64,000 bases of DNA, from positions 56,926 to 120,925 of the forward strand of contig NZ_MUXN01000014.1 in the NCBI RefSeq assembly GCF_001995215.1, read 5' to 3'. A program made the translations under genes and the position numbers. Under the pieces are notes generated by a model. It worked only from the letters and a program-made list of their open reading frames with translations, did not search any database and was not told where the DNA came from. Shown piece by piece: positions 35,795 to 43,362 of the stretch; the stretch's first letter is position 1; the number at the start of each line of letters is the position of its first letter. The DNA comes from Amycolatopsis azurea DSM 43854. GTDB lineage: Bacteria > Actinomycetota > Actinomycetes > Mycobacteriales > Pseudonocardiaceae.

Positions 35795-36281
35795 GATCCG
35801 GGAGTTCCAGGGACTTCGCGAAGTAGTGATGGGCGAAGGGGTCGTCGTTGAAGGGCTCGACGGTCTCGTAGCCGAGACGCGCGTACAGGGCCCTCGCCTC
35901 GACGAGGTCGTCGCGGGTGTCGAGGCGGATCAGCGTGGCCCCGAGGTCGCGGGCGACGTCCTCGGCGGCGGCCACGAGCAGCGCCGCGCCGCCCTTGCCT
36001 CGCTCTTCCTTCCGGAGGAAGACGCGGGTGAGCTCGGTGATGTCGGGGGCGGCGACCCGGAGCCCGGCGCATCCGGCGAGCACCCCGTCGCGCCAGGCGA
36101 GGAGGAAGGCGCCGGTCGGCGGGGTCAGGTCCCGGCTGTGGTGCTCGTCGAGCGCGGCGTCGAGTTCCTCTTCGGTGATCTGGCGCTCGTAGAAGCGGGA
36201 CGCGATCTCGTCCAGGTACTCCCGCAGCAGCTGGGCGGCGTCCGGGTGATCGACGGGGGTGACTTCGAAGCTCCAGGTCAT
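35787..36281 (-). CDS. GNAT-family N-acetyltransferase
   Basis: 164 residues, typical GNAT size. The acetyl-CoA-binding strand/loop ITELTRVFLRKEERGKGGAA (about 87-106) has the R-x-x-G-x-G/A pattern, followed by the helix ALLVAAAEDVARDLG and RLDTRDDLVEARALYARLGY. Substrate unknown. Its stop codon lies in the repeat it shares with the convergent neighbour, ending in DRV. Start ATG 36281. Confidence 0.85.
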   Translation of the reverse strand: MTWSFEVTPVDHPDAAQLLREYLDEIASRFYERQITEEELDAALDEHHSRDLTPPTGAFLLAWRDGVLAGCAGLRVAAPDITELTRVFLRKEERGKGGAALLVAAAEDVARDLGATLIRLDTRDDLVEARALYARLGYETVEPFNDDPFAHHYFAKSLELPDRV

Positions 36282-36333
36282 GGCCCCATTCTGCCCACCC
36301 GCGCCACCGGTTTTCCCCGACCACCGGATCGCG

Positions 36334-36347
36334 ATTAGGGGGCTAAA
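36334..36347. repeat. TTAG/CTAA palindromic repeat, copy 18
   Basis: ATTAGGGGGCTAAA with GATCGCG left and CGCAGGTCC right. Confidence 0.9.
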
Positions 36348-36371
36348 CGCAGGTCCGCCGCCCGGATCGCG

Positions 36372-36385
36372 ATTAGCCCGCGAAA
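36372..36385. repeat. TTAG/CTAA palindromic repeat, degenerate copy 19
   Basis: ATTAGCCCGCGAAA: the second half-site has CGAA instead of CTAA. Left flank GATCGCG intact. Confidence 0.75.
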
Positions 36386-36406
36386 GTCGACTCGGGGCCC
36401 CGGAGC

Positions 36407-36426
36407 GCGTTTAGCCCGCTAAACGC
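36407..36426. repeat. TTAG/CTAA palindromic repeat, copy 20
   Basis: Perfect GCGTTTAGCCCGCTAAACGC, between two GGGG-type or degenerate copies. Confidence 0.9.
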
Positions 36427-36457
36427 GACGCCCCGGTCAGGAGGGCCCCAGATCGCG

Positions 36458-36471
36458 ATTAGGGGGCTAAA
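36458..36471. repeat. TTAG/CTAA palindromic repeat, copy 21
   Basis: ATTAGGGGGCTAAA with CGCAAGTCC right, 14 bases from the stop of the MmpS-like gene. Confidence 0.9.
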
Positions 36472-36484
36472 CGCAAGTCCGGGG

Positions 36485-36976
36485 TCAGGAGGGGGCGAGG
36501 CGGCCGGCGCAGGTCGCGACCTCGCCGGGGGTGGACTTCTCGGACGTGACGACGGTGCCGCCCACGGTCACCCGGCATTCGACGGCGCCCTCGCCCTGCC
36601 CCATCACTTGGACGGTCGGCGGGGTGCCGGTGTTCTTCCACGTGAGCTCCTTGCGCCACGGCAGCGTCACCTGGAGCTCCTGATGCACGAGCCCCAGCCC
36701 GTTCGAGTCGTAGACCACCGTCGCGGTCCCCGTCCCGACCAGCTCGTAGGCGATCTGCCAGTCGTTCGACACCGGCGGCGGCTGCGCCTGGCTCAGCGTC
36801 CGTGTGATCGTGCGATCCGGCCCGCGCGACGGCGCGGCCTCGGTCGGCTCGCCGACGACGGCCACGCCCTCCGCCTGCGGTTCCTCACCGCCGTTGAGCA
36901 GCACCACACAGGTCGCGAGCGCGGCCACCACGATCCCCGCGATGGCGATGCGCCCGATCAGTTGTCTGTCGGCCAT
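36485..36976 (-). CDS. MmpS-like membrane-anchored protein
   Basis: 163 residues. One N-terminal helix (about 8-27), a polar linker, then a ~90-residue extracytoplasmic beta domain: ELVGTGTATVVYDSNGLGLV, LPWRKELTW, and two Cys (VECRVTVGG, ATCAGRL) that likely pair. This is the MmpS pattern; MmpS proteins usually accompany MmpL transporters in lipid export. No MmpL is present here. Instead it follows two tiny secreted proteins on the same strand (75-base gap, ribosome site GAGGAG), so it may be a carrier or chaperone for exported lipids or peptides. Confidence 0.72.
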   Translation of the reverse strand: MADRQLIGRIAIAGIVVAALATCVVLLNGGEEPQAEGVAVVGEPTEAAPSRGPDRTITRTLSQAQPPPVSNDWQIAYELVGTGTATVVYDSNGLGLVHQELQVTLPWRKELTWKNTGTPPTVQVMGQGEGAVECRVTVGGTVVTSEKSTPGEVATCAGRLAPS

Positions 36977-37051
36977 CGGTTCTCCTCACCGGAAGCGCCG
37001 GAAGCAGCGGCGCGACACCGGGACCAAGCCGGTGTCGCGCCACCACGGGGA

Positions 37052-37285
37052 TCAGGACGGCAGCAGCTTGCCGGGGACGCCGTTGAGCGACTGGATGAGA
37101 CCGAGCACCGGCACGCCGAGCGGCGCGAACGTCCAGATGTTGTTGAGGTCGCTCGTGTCGGGTTCGTCGACGACCACGACATCGTTCGGGGCGGCTTCCG
37201 CGGCGAGCGCCGGGGCGGCCGAGCCGAGTACGACGAGACCGGCGAGCGCCGCGCCGGTGACCGCGCGGACGAAGGTCTTCTTCAT
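37052..37285 (-). CDS. Small secreted protein A
   Basis: 77 residues. Signal peptide 1-28 (MKKTFVRAV..., cleavage after ALA), leaving a ~49-residue mature form with an acidic start and a hydrophobic Gly/Pro/Leu C-terminus (GVPVLGLIQSLNGVPGKLLP). No cysteines. AAAGGAG ribosome site. Twenty-six bases after small secreted protein B, with the same size and layout, so the two look like a pair. Family not recognised. Confidence 0.75.
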   Translation of the reverse strand: MKKTFVRAVTGAALAGLVVLGSAAPALAAEAAPNDVVVVDEPDTSDLNNIWTFAPLGVPVLGLIQSLNGVPGKLLPS

Positions 37286-37311
37286 GGGATTCTCCTTTGC
37301 TGGTAACGGTT

Positions 37312-37545
37312 TTACGAAATGGGCGTGATGATCCCGTAGATCGGGGCCAGGAGGTCGGTGGGCACGGGGACGGTGGGGCCGAGCAGGCTGCCGAGGTCGA
37401 CGCCCGGGATCAGCCAGACCGCGGGGTTGCCGCCGCCGGTGGGCAGACCCGGCAGCGGGTCGGCCGAGGCGACGCCGCCGGCGAGTCCGGACAGCGCGCC
37501 CGCGACGGCGAGCGGCAGCAGCACACGGGCCGCGATTCGTTTCAT
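37312..37545 (-). CDS. Small secreted protein B
   Basis: 77 residues. Signal peptide 1-28 (cleavage after ASA), mature ~49 residues rich in Pro/Leu/Gly: LPGLPTGGGNPAVWLIPGVD and a hydrophobic end APIYGIITPIS. No cysteines. GGGAGAAG ribosome site. Same size and build as its neighbour, without obvious identity. Possibly a surface-active or envelope-associated peptide; this is a guess. Confidence 0.75.
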   Translation of the reverse strand: MKRIAARVLLPLAVAGALSGLAGGVASADPLPGLPTGGGNPAVWLIPGVDLGSLLGPTVPVPTDLLAPIYGIITPIS

Positions 37546-37607
37546 CTCTTCTCCCTTTTCTTTCGTTGAACTCGAGCCTTACCGCTGCTGGAATCGAGCG
37601 GAATCCT

Positions 37608-39368
37608 TCACCGCAGTACCGAGCTGACCGGCACGATCGTGCCGTCGGGGATCCATTGCCCCGCGTAGTTCCGGTCCGCGATCATCCCGACGGCGTGCGG
37701 TTCGCCCGGGTACATCGGCATGGCGTTGACCTGGGCCGCCGCGAAGATCTGCACGTCGCCGTTCATCGACCGCCACTGGTCACCCAGCCAGTTCCGGAAC
37801 CCGCCGAGAGTGGGGCTTTCGCCGCCGAAGGCGTTGCCCGCGGCGACCGCGTAACTCACCGCGACCTGTTCGCGCGGGTCGAACCGCAGAGGTACCGAGG
37901 AACTGGCGACGGAGTTGACGATCGGCCCGTTGAGCAGCCAAGGCGCCAGGTACAGGCCGTACTGGTGGGTCGGCTTGAGCCGCTGGGACTCGGCCGCGCG
38001 GGTCATCGCCGTGTAGCCGCCCGCCCAACCGGACACCACGACCAGGGCGGTGTTCGGGCCCGCCTCGGCCTGCACCGGGAGCCCGGAGCGTGCGGCGGTC
38101 TCCCGGACGAGCTTCGCGGCCGCGACACTGCGCGGCGAATCGTCCTCGACGAGGGTCAGCGCGGAAGGCTTGCGCCCGGCGAGGAACTCGACGAGTTTGA
38201 CGAGAGAACCGCTGTCCTCACCCGAAAGCGCGTCGGCGGGGCAGGAAGTGAGGACTTGGCGGCGGTCGGCGATCAGGCCGCCCAACGCGGCCGAAGCGCA
38301 TTCGGGCGCGTCCGTGTCCGCGATGGCGAGCCCCTGCTCGTCGCCCGCGTCGACCTCGATCGTCGTTTTCTCCTCGCCGCGGCTGATGATCAGGTCGCTG
38401 CGCCCCTCCGGCAGGTCGACCTCGGCCCAGGTGCCTTCGGCCCCGGGCCGCACGATGGCCTTGCCGATCAGGCCGCCTTCGATCCCGGCGGAAAGTTCGT
38501 CGCCCGCGCTCGCCGGAAAATGGACGAGGTTCTTACCGGGCCGCTGCGGACTCACCAGCACCGGGAACCGCTGGTCACCGATGGCGGCGTCAGCGAGGAG
38601 GGCGACGCCGGGCGTCGGCGGTTCGGGCGGTTTGGGAATGGCCGCGAGTGCGCTCCAAGCGACGAAACCGACGGTCACGGCCGCCGCGCCCAGCCGGTAC
38701 GCGCGCGTGGAATCCTTGCCGGAGAAGGAGAATCCAGCGACAACCGTGGCGACGATCGGCAGCAAGGCGATCACCAGCAACGTGACACCGAAGAGCGTGC
38801 CGTAGATCCTGCGGTCGAAACCGAGGCCGGAGGAGAACAGCTGGACCGTGCCCGCGACGACCAGAAGTCCGCCCAGGGTCAGGGAAAGCGGGCCGAGCCG
38901 GAAGTTCGTCTGACGCCACTGCTCGGCGGGTACCCAGACGGAAAGAACGGTGACGCCGAACCACAAAGCCGCGGCCGCGACGTAGACGGTGTCGATGGCG
39001 AACTCGACACCCGTCCGCCCGAGCGAGGTTTCGAGCACCACGAGAGCGGCGAGTGCCAGGGACGCCCAGCGACCGGCGGACGGCCAGCGGATCAGGACGG
39101 GAATGGCCAGCGCGAGCACGAGATGAACGATCAGCGCGATGACGTTGACGTCGGTAGCGAAGGCGGAAATCGCGGCGAGCGCGGCGGAAACCCCGCCGAG
39201 GACGGCGATGGTGACATGCGGGCGCCGAGGCAGTTCGCCCACCAGCGGGCGAAGGATTCCCGTACCGGCAAGGAAAGCGGTCGCCAGCAGGAGTCCGAGC
39301 CGAAGCAGGACCAGTGCGATGTCGACGCCGGCCGAACCCGAGCTCGCCGGTATGACGTGGTGATCCAT
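37608..39368 (-). CDS. Polytopic membrane protein with large C-terminal domain (CopD-like N-terminus)
   Basis: 586 residues from ATG 39368, with GGAGAAGG upstream; the longer ORF start at 39428 lies in a hairpin. About eight hydrophobic helices fill the first ~280 residues; DIALVLLRLGLLLATAFLAG and AALWFGVTVLSVW recall CopD-type copper-resistance membrane proteins, but no metal ligand set is proven. The rest (~300 residues) is soluble, probably outside, with PVLVSPQRPGKNLVHF and two Cys (PECAS, TSCPAD). Follows the SBP56-like gene by 82 bases. A role in copper handling or natural-product-associated secretion is possible. Confidence 0.6.
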   Translation of the reverse strand: MDHHVIPASSGSAGVDIALVLLRLGLLLATAFLAGTGILRPLVGELPRRPHVTIAVLGGVSAALAAISAFATDVNVIALIVHLVLALAIPVLIRWPSAGRWASLALAALVVLETSLGRTGVEFAIDTVYVAAAALWFGVTVLSVWVPAEQWRQTNFRLGPLSLTLGGLLVVAGTVQLFSSGLGFDRRIYGTLFGVTLLVIALLPIVATVVAGFSFSGKDSTRAYRLGAAAVTVGFVAWSALAAIPKPPEPPTPGVALLADAAIGDQRFPVLVSPQRPGKNLVHFPASAGDELSAGIEGGLIGKAIVRPGAEGTWAEVDLPEGRSDLIISRGEEKTTIEVDAGDEQGLAIADTDAPECASAALGGLIADRRQVLTSCPADALSGEDSGSLVKLVEFLAGRKPSALTLVEDDSPRSVAAAKLVRETAARSGLPVQAEAGPNTALVVVSGWAGGYTAMTRAAESQRLKPTHQYGLYLAPWLLNGPIVNSVASSSVPLRFDPREQVAVSYAVAAGNAFGGESPTLGGFRNWLGDQWRSMNGDVQIFAAAQVNAMPMYPGEPHAVGMIADRNYAGQWIPDGTIVPVSSVLR

Positions 39369-39395
39369 GGGGACCTTCTCCGAGTAGGTCGGCGG

Positions 39396-39432
39396 GGCCG
39401 TGGGTGGCGGAGTGTGCCCGCCACCCACGGCC
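39396..39432. other. 15-bp hairpin between the SBP56-like and membrane-protein genes
   Basis: Perfect stem GGCCGTGGGTGGCGG (39396-39410) / CCGCCACCCACGGCC (39418-39432), loop 7. No T-tract. It may partially terminate after the first gene or stabilise its mRNA. Confidence 0.75.
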
Positions 39433-39449
39433 TTCCGCGCCGAGCAGGA

Positions 39450-41294
39450 TTACTTGAGGTCCGCGTCAGCCACGACGAACAGTTCGGAGTGCGGCTTGGC
39501 GTTGCCGAAGGACCCGTGCGGCCAGGTCTTCCGGTTGAAGTTGATCCCGACCTGTCCGGTGAACTCGTCCCGGAAGTTCTGGTCGACCGCGAGCTTCCCG
39601 TCCTCGCCCAGGTTCAGCAGGTTGACCTTGTGGTCACCGTCCAAACCGGACCGTGCGACGAAGTAGTTCGACACCGCGAGGTGTTGCGGCTTGTCGGTTT
39701 CGCGGTAGTAGCCGTCACTGTCGAGCACGAAGTTGTCGTAAGCGCCCCAGTGCGGTCCGCCGCCGGATGTACCAGGGTTGATCGGCGCCGCGCCGACGAC
39801 GGTCGGCAGGTCGCCGCCACCGCCCTGCTGGGACTTTTCCTTCGTGTCGATCCGGCCTTGGATGTCCTCGACCTTGTCGCCCGCGGCGAGCAGTTTCTGG
39901 ATGTCGAGGACGTACACGCCACCGGTGGTGCCGGGGTCGTCCGGGCCGAGCGCGCCCTTGGACCGTCCGGTGATCGCGCGGTAGAGGTACTTGTCGTCGG
40001 GGCTGGTCTGGATCCAGCCGCCGTTCGAACCACCACCGTTGGAGTCGTTGTTCGGGTGAATCGCCTTGTTCGCGGCGCCGTCGTCGAACACCTGGATCCA
40101 GTGCGGTTCCTTGGCGGTGATGTCCGGTGTGTAGAACACCGCGCCGCCCTGCATGGTCTGGGCGAACGCGCCCTTGTGGCCGGGCAGGTTGGTCACCGTG
40201 GTCTCCATGACCGCGCGGCTTTCGGCGTGCAGCGGGTCCGCGGGATCGGCGCGCGGGCCGTCCGGCAGGTACGAAACCGCCTTGAGCTTCGGCTTGTTGC
40301 GGTCGGAGATGTCCCACGTGCGGACGGTCGGCCGCCGCAGATACGGCGACGGCTGCTTCACCGGATCGAGAATGATGTTGCGCGGCTCGGCGTAATCGCT
40401 GGTGACCAGGGTGTTGAGGTCCTCACGCGCCTGGATGCCGTGCGGGTTGGCGCAAGTCGGCTTGTCCAGTTGCGGGAGGTTGTCGCACAGCTTCTTGTTG
40501 TCGCCCTGCGGCGTGGCCGCCGGGGACTCGGAAAGCACCTGCGCGTTCTGGTCGAAGCGGACGACCTCGCCGGGGCTGCCGGCGAAACCGTTGCCCACCA
40601 CGGTGGAACCGTTGGCGTAGGTGTGCGGGCCGGGCACGACCGGGCCGCCCATGTACGTGCCGTACGCGGTGCCGTCCTTGAGCACCCAGTAGGCGTCCGG
40701 CACGGAACCGCCGAGGGTCTGGGTCGGCAGGCTGACGCCCTTGAGCTTCAGTTGCGGCAACGCGGAAACGTCGAAGGCGTACGTCGCGGCGGCGAACAGC
40801 GCGCCGGCGTAGATCGTGTCGCCCTTGTGCCACACGTACTGCATGTGGTGCGGCTCGTTCTCGACGAGCGGTCCGACGGTGGCGGTGTTGACGACCTTGC
40901 CGTAGGTCGGCGAACCCTGCGTCGCGTCGATCACGGCGAGGAAGTCCGGACCGGGCAACGCGTTCTTGATCTTGTTCAGGCCGCCGCCGAGCGAACCCGG
41001 CAGGTTCTTGACGTCCTTGACCAGGGTGTCGGCGATGTTCTCGTCACCGGCCCAGACCAGCAGCCACTTCTTGCGCTTGCCGTCGGCGCTCCGGGACGCC
41101 GCGACGTCCTTGGACACCAGATGGTTCTGGACCCAGTACTCCTTGCCGTCGGCCGCCTTCTTCGCGTCCTTGACGACCTGGACGTCGGCGTAGGCACTCG
41201 TCGCGGAACCGGTATAGGTCACCGTGCCCACGGCGAGCGCCACCGCCATGGCACCTATCGCCACTTTTCGCCACTTGGGCGAGTTGGATAGCAT
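39450..41294 (-). CDS. Secreted SBP56-like (selenium-binding protein/methanethiol oxidase-related) protein
   Basis: 614 residues. Signal peptide about 1-36 (cleavage after AYA). The mature chain looks like a beta-propeller of the SBP56 family: PDFLAVIDATQGSPTYGKVV followed by NEPHHMQYVW matches the SBP56 'L.VID..P.SP.Y..V ... HH' region, with NPHGIQ, PGPHTYANG and HWGAYDNF as further His sites. SBP56 enzymes bind metal (copper in bacterial methanethiol oxidase). The family's key cysteine is not obvious here, so activity is uncertain. Good ribosome site GGGAGAAAGA. First gene of the exported-protein run. Confidence 0.65.
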   Translation of the reverse strand: MLSNSPKWRKVAIGAMAVALAVGTVTYTGSATSAYADVQVVKDAKKAADGKEYWVQNHLVSKDVAASRSADGKRKKWLLVWAGDENIADTLVKDVKNLPGSLGGGLNKIKNALPGPDFLAVIDATQGSPTYGKVVNTATVGPLVENEPHHMQYVWHKGDTIYAGALFAAATYAFDVSALPQLKLKGVSLPTQTLGGSVPDAYWVLKDGTAYGTYMGGPVVPGPHTYANGSTVVGNGFAGSPGEVVRFDQNAQVLSESPAATPQGDNKKLCDNLPQLDKPTCANPHGIQAREDLNTLVTSDYAEPRNIILDPVKQPSPYLRRPTVRTWDISDRNKPKLKAVSYLPDGPRADPADPLHAESRAVMETTVTNLPGHKGAFAQTMQGGAVFYTPDITAKEPHWIQVFDDGAANKAIHPNNDSNGGGSNGGWIQTSPDDKYLYRAITGRSKGALGPDDPGTTGGVYVLDIQKLLAAGDKVEDIQGRIDTKEKSQQGGGGDLPTVVGAAPINPGTSGGGPHWGAYDNFVLDSDGYYRETDKPQHLAVSNYFVARSGLDGDHKVNLLNLGEDGKLAVDQNFRDEFTGQVGINFNRKTWPHGSFGNAKPHSELFVVADADLK

Positions 41295-41596
41295 TCTTTC
41301 TCCCTGTTTTCGCTACCGAAGCGCCAGACAATCGGCACACCTCTCCCCTGATTCGCGCAGGCATCACCGCGCCTTTGAAGGGGAAAGCAATCAGCCGCCG
41401 ATTCACCCAGGGAACCGTTGCGGCACAGCGGAAAGTGTCAGCGCACGAAGAACCGGCGCATCCGTTTCGGACGCGCTGATCCAGCGAAACGCGACGAGCC
41501 TGTAATAGTCAGGAATCCATACACAGCGCGCTTGCTTGCTGCCGCAAGTCAACGTGCCGGCGCCACACCAAGGCGACTGGGGATTGCATGGGCGAA

Positions 41597-41625
41597 ATAC
41601 TCGTGTGAACCCGCCGGAGTGTCAA
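41597..41625 (-). promoter_or_regulatory. Candidate promoter of the SBP56-like gene
   Basis: Minus strand TTGACA (41620-41625), 17-base spacer, GAGTAT (41597-41602). Consensus -35; would give a ~300-base leader. Confidence 0.42.
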
Positions 41626-41977
41626 TCTCGTGATCAAAGAATGAGACTCGTCACGACAGAGTGAATTTCCCACGATGCGGATGGACCATTGGACCGAACG
41701 GGTGGCGATTTTCCGAGTACTGGGAATTAGGCCACCTGGCGGCACTACCGCACGTCACAACGGACCAGTAACCTGCGTCCGGCGCCTGTGACGGCGTTAT
41801 AATTTCGTTACTCGATCCCGGGAACTCTGGTGCCGCCCCGACAGATCGCGCTGCACCTCCTGACCCGGCAACGACCGCTGCGGCAGGCCTACCCGCCCGC
41901 CGGGGACCGCGTTCCCGCTCCCCCTCTATACCCCTCTCCCCCTGCGCCTGACCTGCGCTTCCCCGCCCCGGATCGCG
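41626..41977. other. Low-GC intergenic stretch
   Basis: About 350 bases without a gene, noticeably richer in A/T than the rest (ATAATTTCGTTACTCG near 41800). Probably control DNA for the SBP56-like gene or the remains of an older gene. Confidence 0.5.
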
Positions 41978-41991
41978 TTTAGGGGGCTAAA
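41978..41991. repeat. TTAG/CTAA palindromic repeat, copy 22
   Basis: TTTAGGGGGCTAAA with GATCGCG left and CGCAAGTCG right. Confidence 0.9.
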
Positions 41992-42013
41992 CGCAAGTCG
42001 GCGCCGGATCGCG

Positions 42014-42027
42014 ATTAGGGGGCTAAA
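42014..42027. repeat. TTAG/CTAA palindromic repeat, copy 23
   Basis: ATTAGGGGGCTAAA with CGCAGGTCGG right, 18 bases from the stop of the serine hydrolase. Confidence 0.9.
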
Positions 42028-42044
42028 CGCAGGTCGGCGGCGGG

Positions 42045-43160
42045 TCAGGCGGGGCCGCAGAGGGCCTGGTGCTTGAGGGTCGCGAGGGCGTCGTCGATGG
42101 GGTGCGGGGCGCCTTCGGCGTCCGGCTTGCGCCAGCGCACGAGGTTCATCGCGGCGGAGAACTGACGTCCGCCGTCGGCGCTGATCCAGGACATCGTCAA
42201 CGCTCCCCACACCGTGCCGTCGTGTCCCCAGAAGGTGCCGTGGCCCGGGATCTCGGTCTTGTACAGGCCGAGCCCGTAGTCGATCGTCCGCCCGTCCTGC
42301 GCGATGACCGGGACCAGGCGCTGCATCTCCGCCAGCGACGACGGCTTGACGATCTCCCCGTCGAGGAGCTTGCGGTAGAAGCGGTTGAGGTCCGCGACGG
42401 TCGAGATCAGGCCGGCACCGGTCATCACCCACGACATGTTGTAGACGCTGTAGTCGCGCGGCGGATCGATCGCGCCGAACAGCGCTTCGTACATCCGCGG
42501 ATGCGGCCCCACGATGGGCGGGCCGGCGGGAAAGCCGGTGCTCGCGAGGCCCGCGGGGTCGATGACGGCCCGGGAGATGTGTTCCTCCGCCGGGGTGCCG
42601 GTCAGATGTTCCAGGAGTTCGCCCAGGAGGAGGTAGTTCGTATTGGAGTAGATCCCGGGAGTGCTTCCCGGCTCGCCGGTGGCGGGCGCGCCGACGCCCA
42701 TCGCGATCAGCTCGACCGGGCGGAACCGGCGGAATCGGTTGTCGTCGAGGCTCCCGGGGGCGAGCTCCTTGAGTGACGGGAAAGCGTAGGGCAGGTACTC
42801 GGCGAGGCCGCTGGTGTGGTTGAGCAGCATGCGGACCGTGATCGTCCTGCCTCGTTCGCCGGGGACCAGCTGCGGCAGGTAGTCGCCGATCGGCGCATCG
42901 AGCCCGAGCCGGCCTTCCTCGACCTGGCGCAGAACCGCGGCCGAGACGGAGGTCTTGGTGATGCTGCCGACGCGCTGCCGCATCCCGGCCTCGACAGGGC
43001 GGCCGGTTTCGAGGTCGGCGACTCCGGCGGCGCCGCGCCAGATCCGCTCGCCCGCGCGGATCTCGGCGAACACACCCGGCACGCCTGCCAGATGGACACC
43101 GTCCAAGGCGGACTTCAGGTTCTTCGCGGCCGTGTTCTCTTCTGTCACAAGGGGTTCCAT
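42045..43160 (-). CDS. Beta-lactamase-family serine hydrolase (DD-peptidase/esterase-like)
   Basis: 371 residues from ATG 43160 (MEPLVTEEN), where AAAGG lies 9 bases upstream. SITK at 66-69 is the SxxK nucleophile motif, YSN at 171-173 the second motif, and HDG at 313-315 replaces KTG, as in many class-C-like esterases and DD-peptidases. RMLLNHTSGLAEY is typical. No signal peptide, so it is probably cytosolic or leaderless; substrate unknown. Resistance to beta-lactams cannot be inferred. Confidence 0.85.
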   Translation of the reverse strand: MEPLVTEENTAAKNLKSALDGVHLAGVPGVFAEIRAGERIWRGAAGVADLETGRPVEAGMRQRVGSITKTSVSAAVLRQVEEGRLGLDAPIGDYLPQLVPGERGRTITVRMLLNHTSGLAEYLPYAFPSLKELAPGSLDDNRFRRFRPVELIAMGVGAPATGEPGSTPGIYSNTNYLLLGELLEHLTGTPAEEHISRAVIDPAGLASTGFPAGPPIVGPHPRMYEALFGAIDPPRDYSVYNMSWVMTGAGLISTVADLNRFYRKLLDGEIVKPSSLAEMQRLVPVIAQDGRTIDYGLGLYKTEIPGHGTFWGHDGTVWGALTMSWISADGGRQFSAAMNLVRWRKPDAEGAPHPIDDALATLKHQALCGPA

Positions 43161-43269
43161 ATCGACCATCCTTTCGGCCGACAGCCCCCGGATCGCCCGC
43201 CATCCGTCGCGCATCCAGGCGGATACCGCACCGTTCGTCGGCCTCCCTCACCCCTGTGTCCGGATCGCG

Positions 43270-43283
43270 ATTAGGGGGCTAAA
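43270..43283. repeat. TTAG/CTAA palindromic repeat, copy 24
   Basis: ATTAGGGGGCTAAA with GATCGCG left and CGCAGGTCGG right, between the serine hydrolase and the LAxTG protein. Confidence 0.9.
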
Positions 43284-43320
43284 CGCAGGTCGGGGCGGGC
43301 CGGGCGGAGGGCGTGAGAGA

Positions 43321-43347
43321 GCCCCCGGTCTGGGCGGGTCCGGGGGC
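43321..43347 (-). terminator. Terminator of the LAxTG-protein gene
   Basis: 8-bp GC stem GCCCCCGG / CCGGGGGC with an 11-base loop, 16 bases past the stop codon at 43363. Confidence 0.65.
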
Positions 43348-43362
43348 GTCTCGGGAGCGGTG

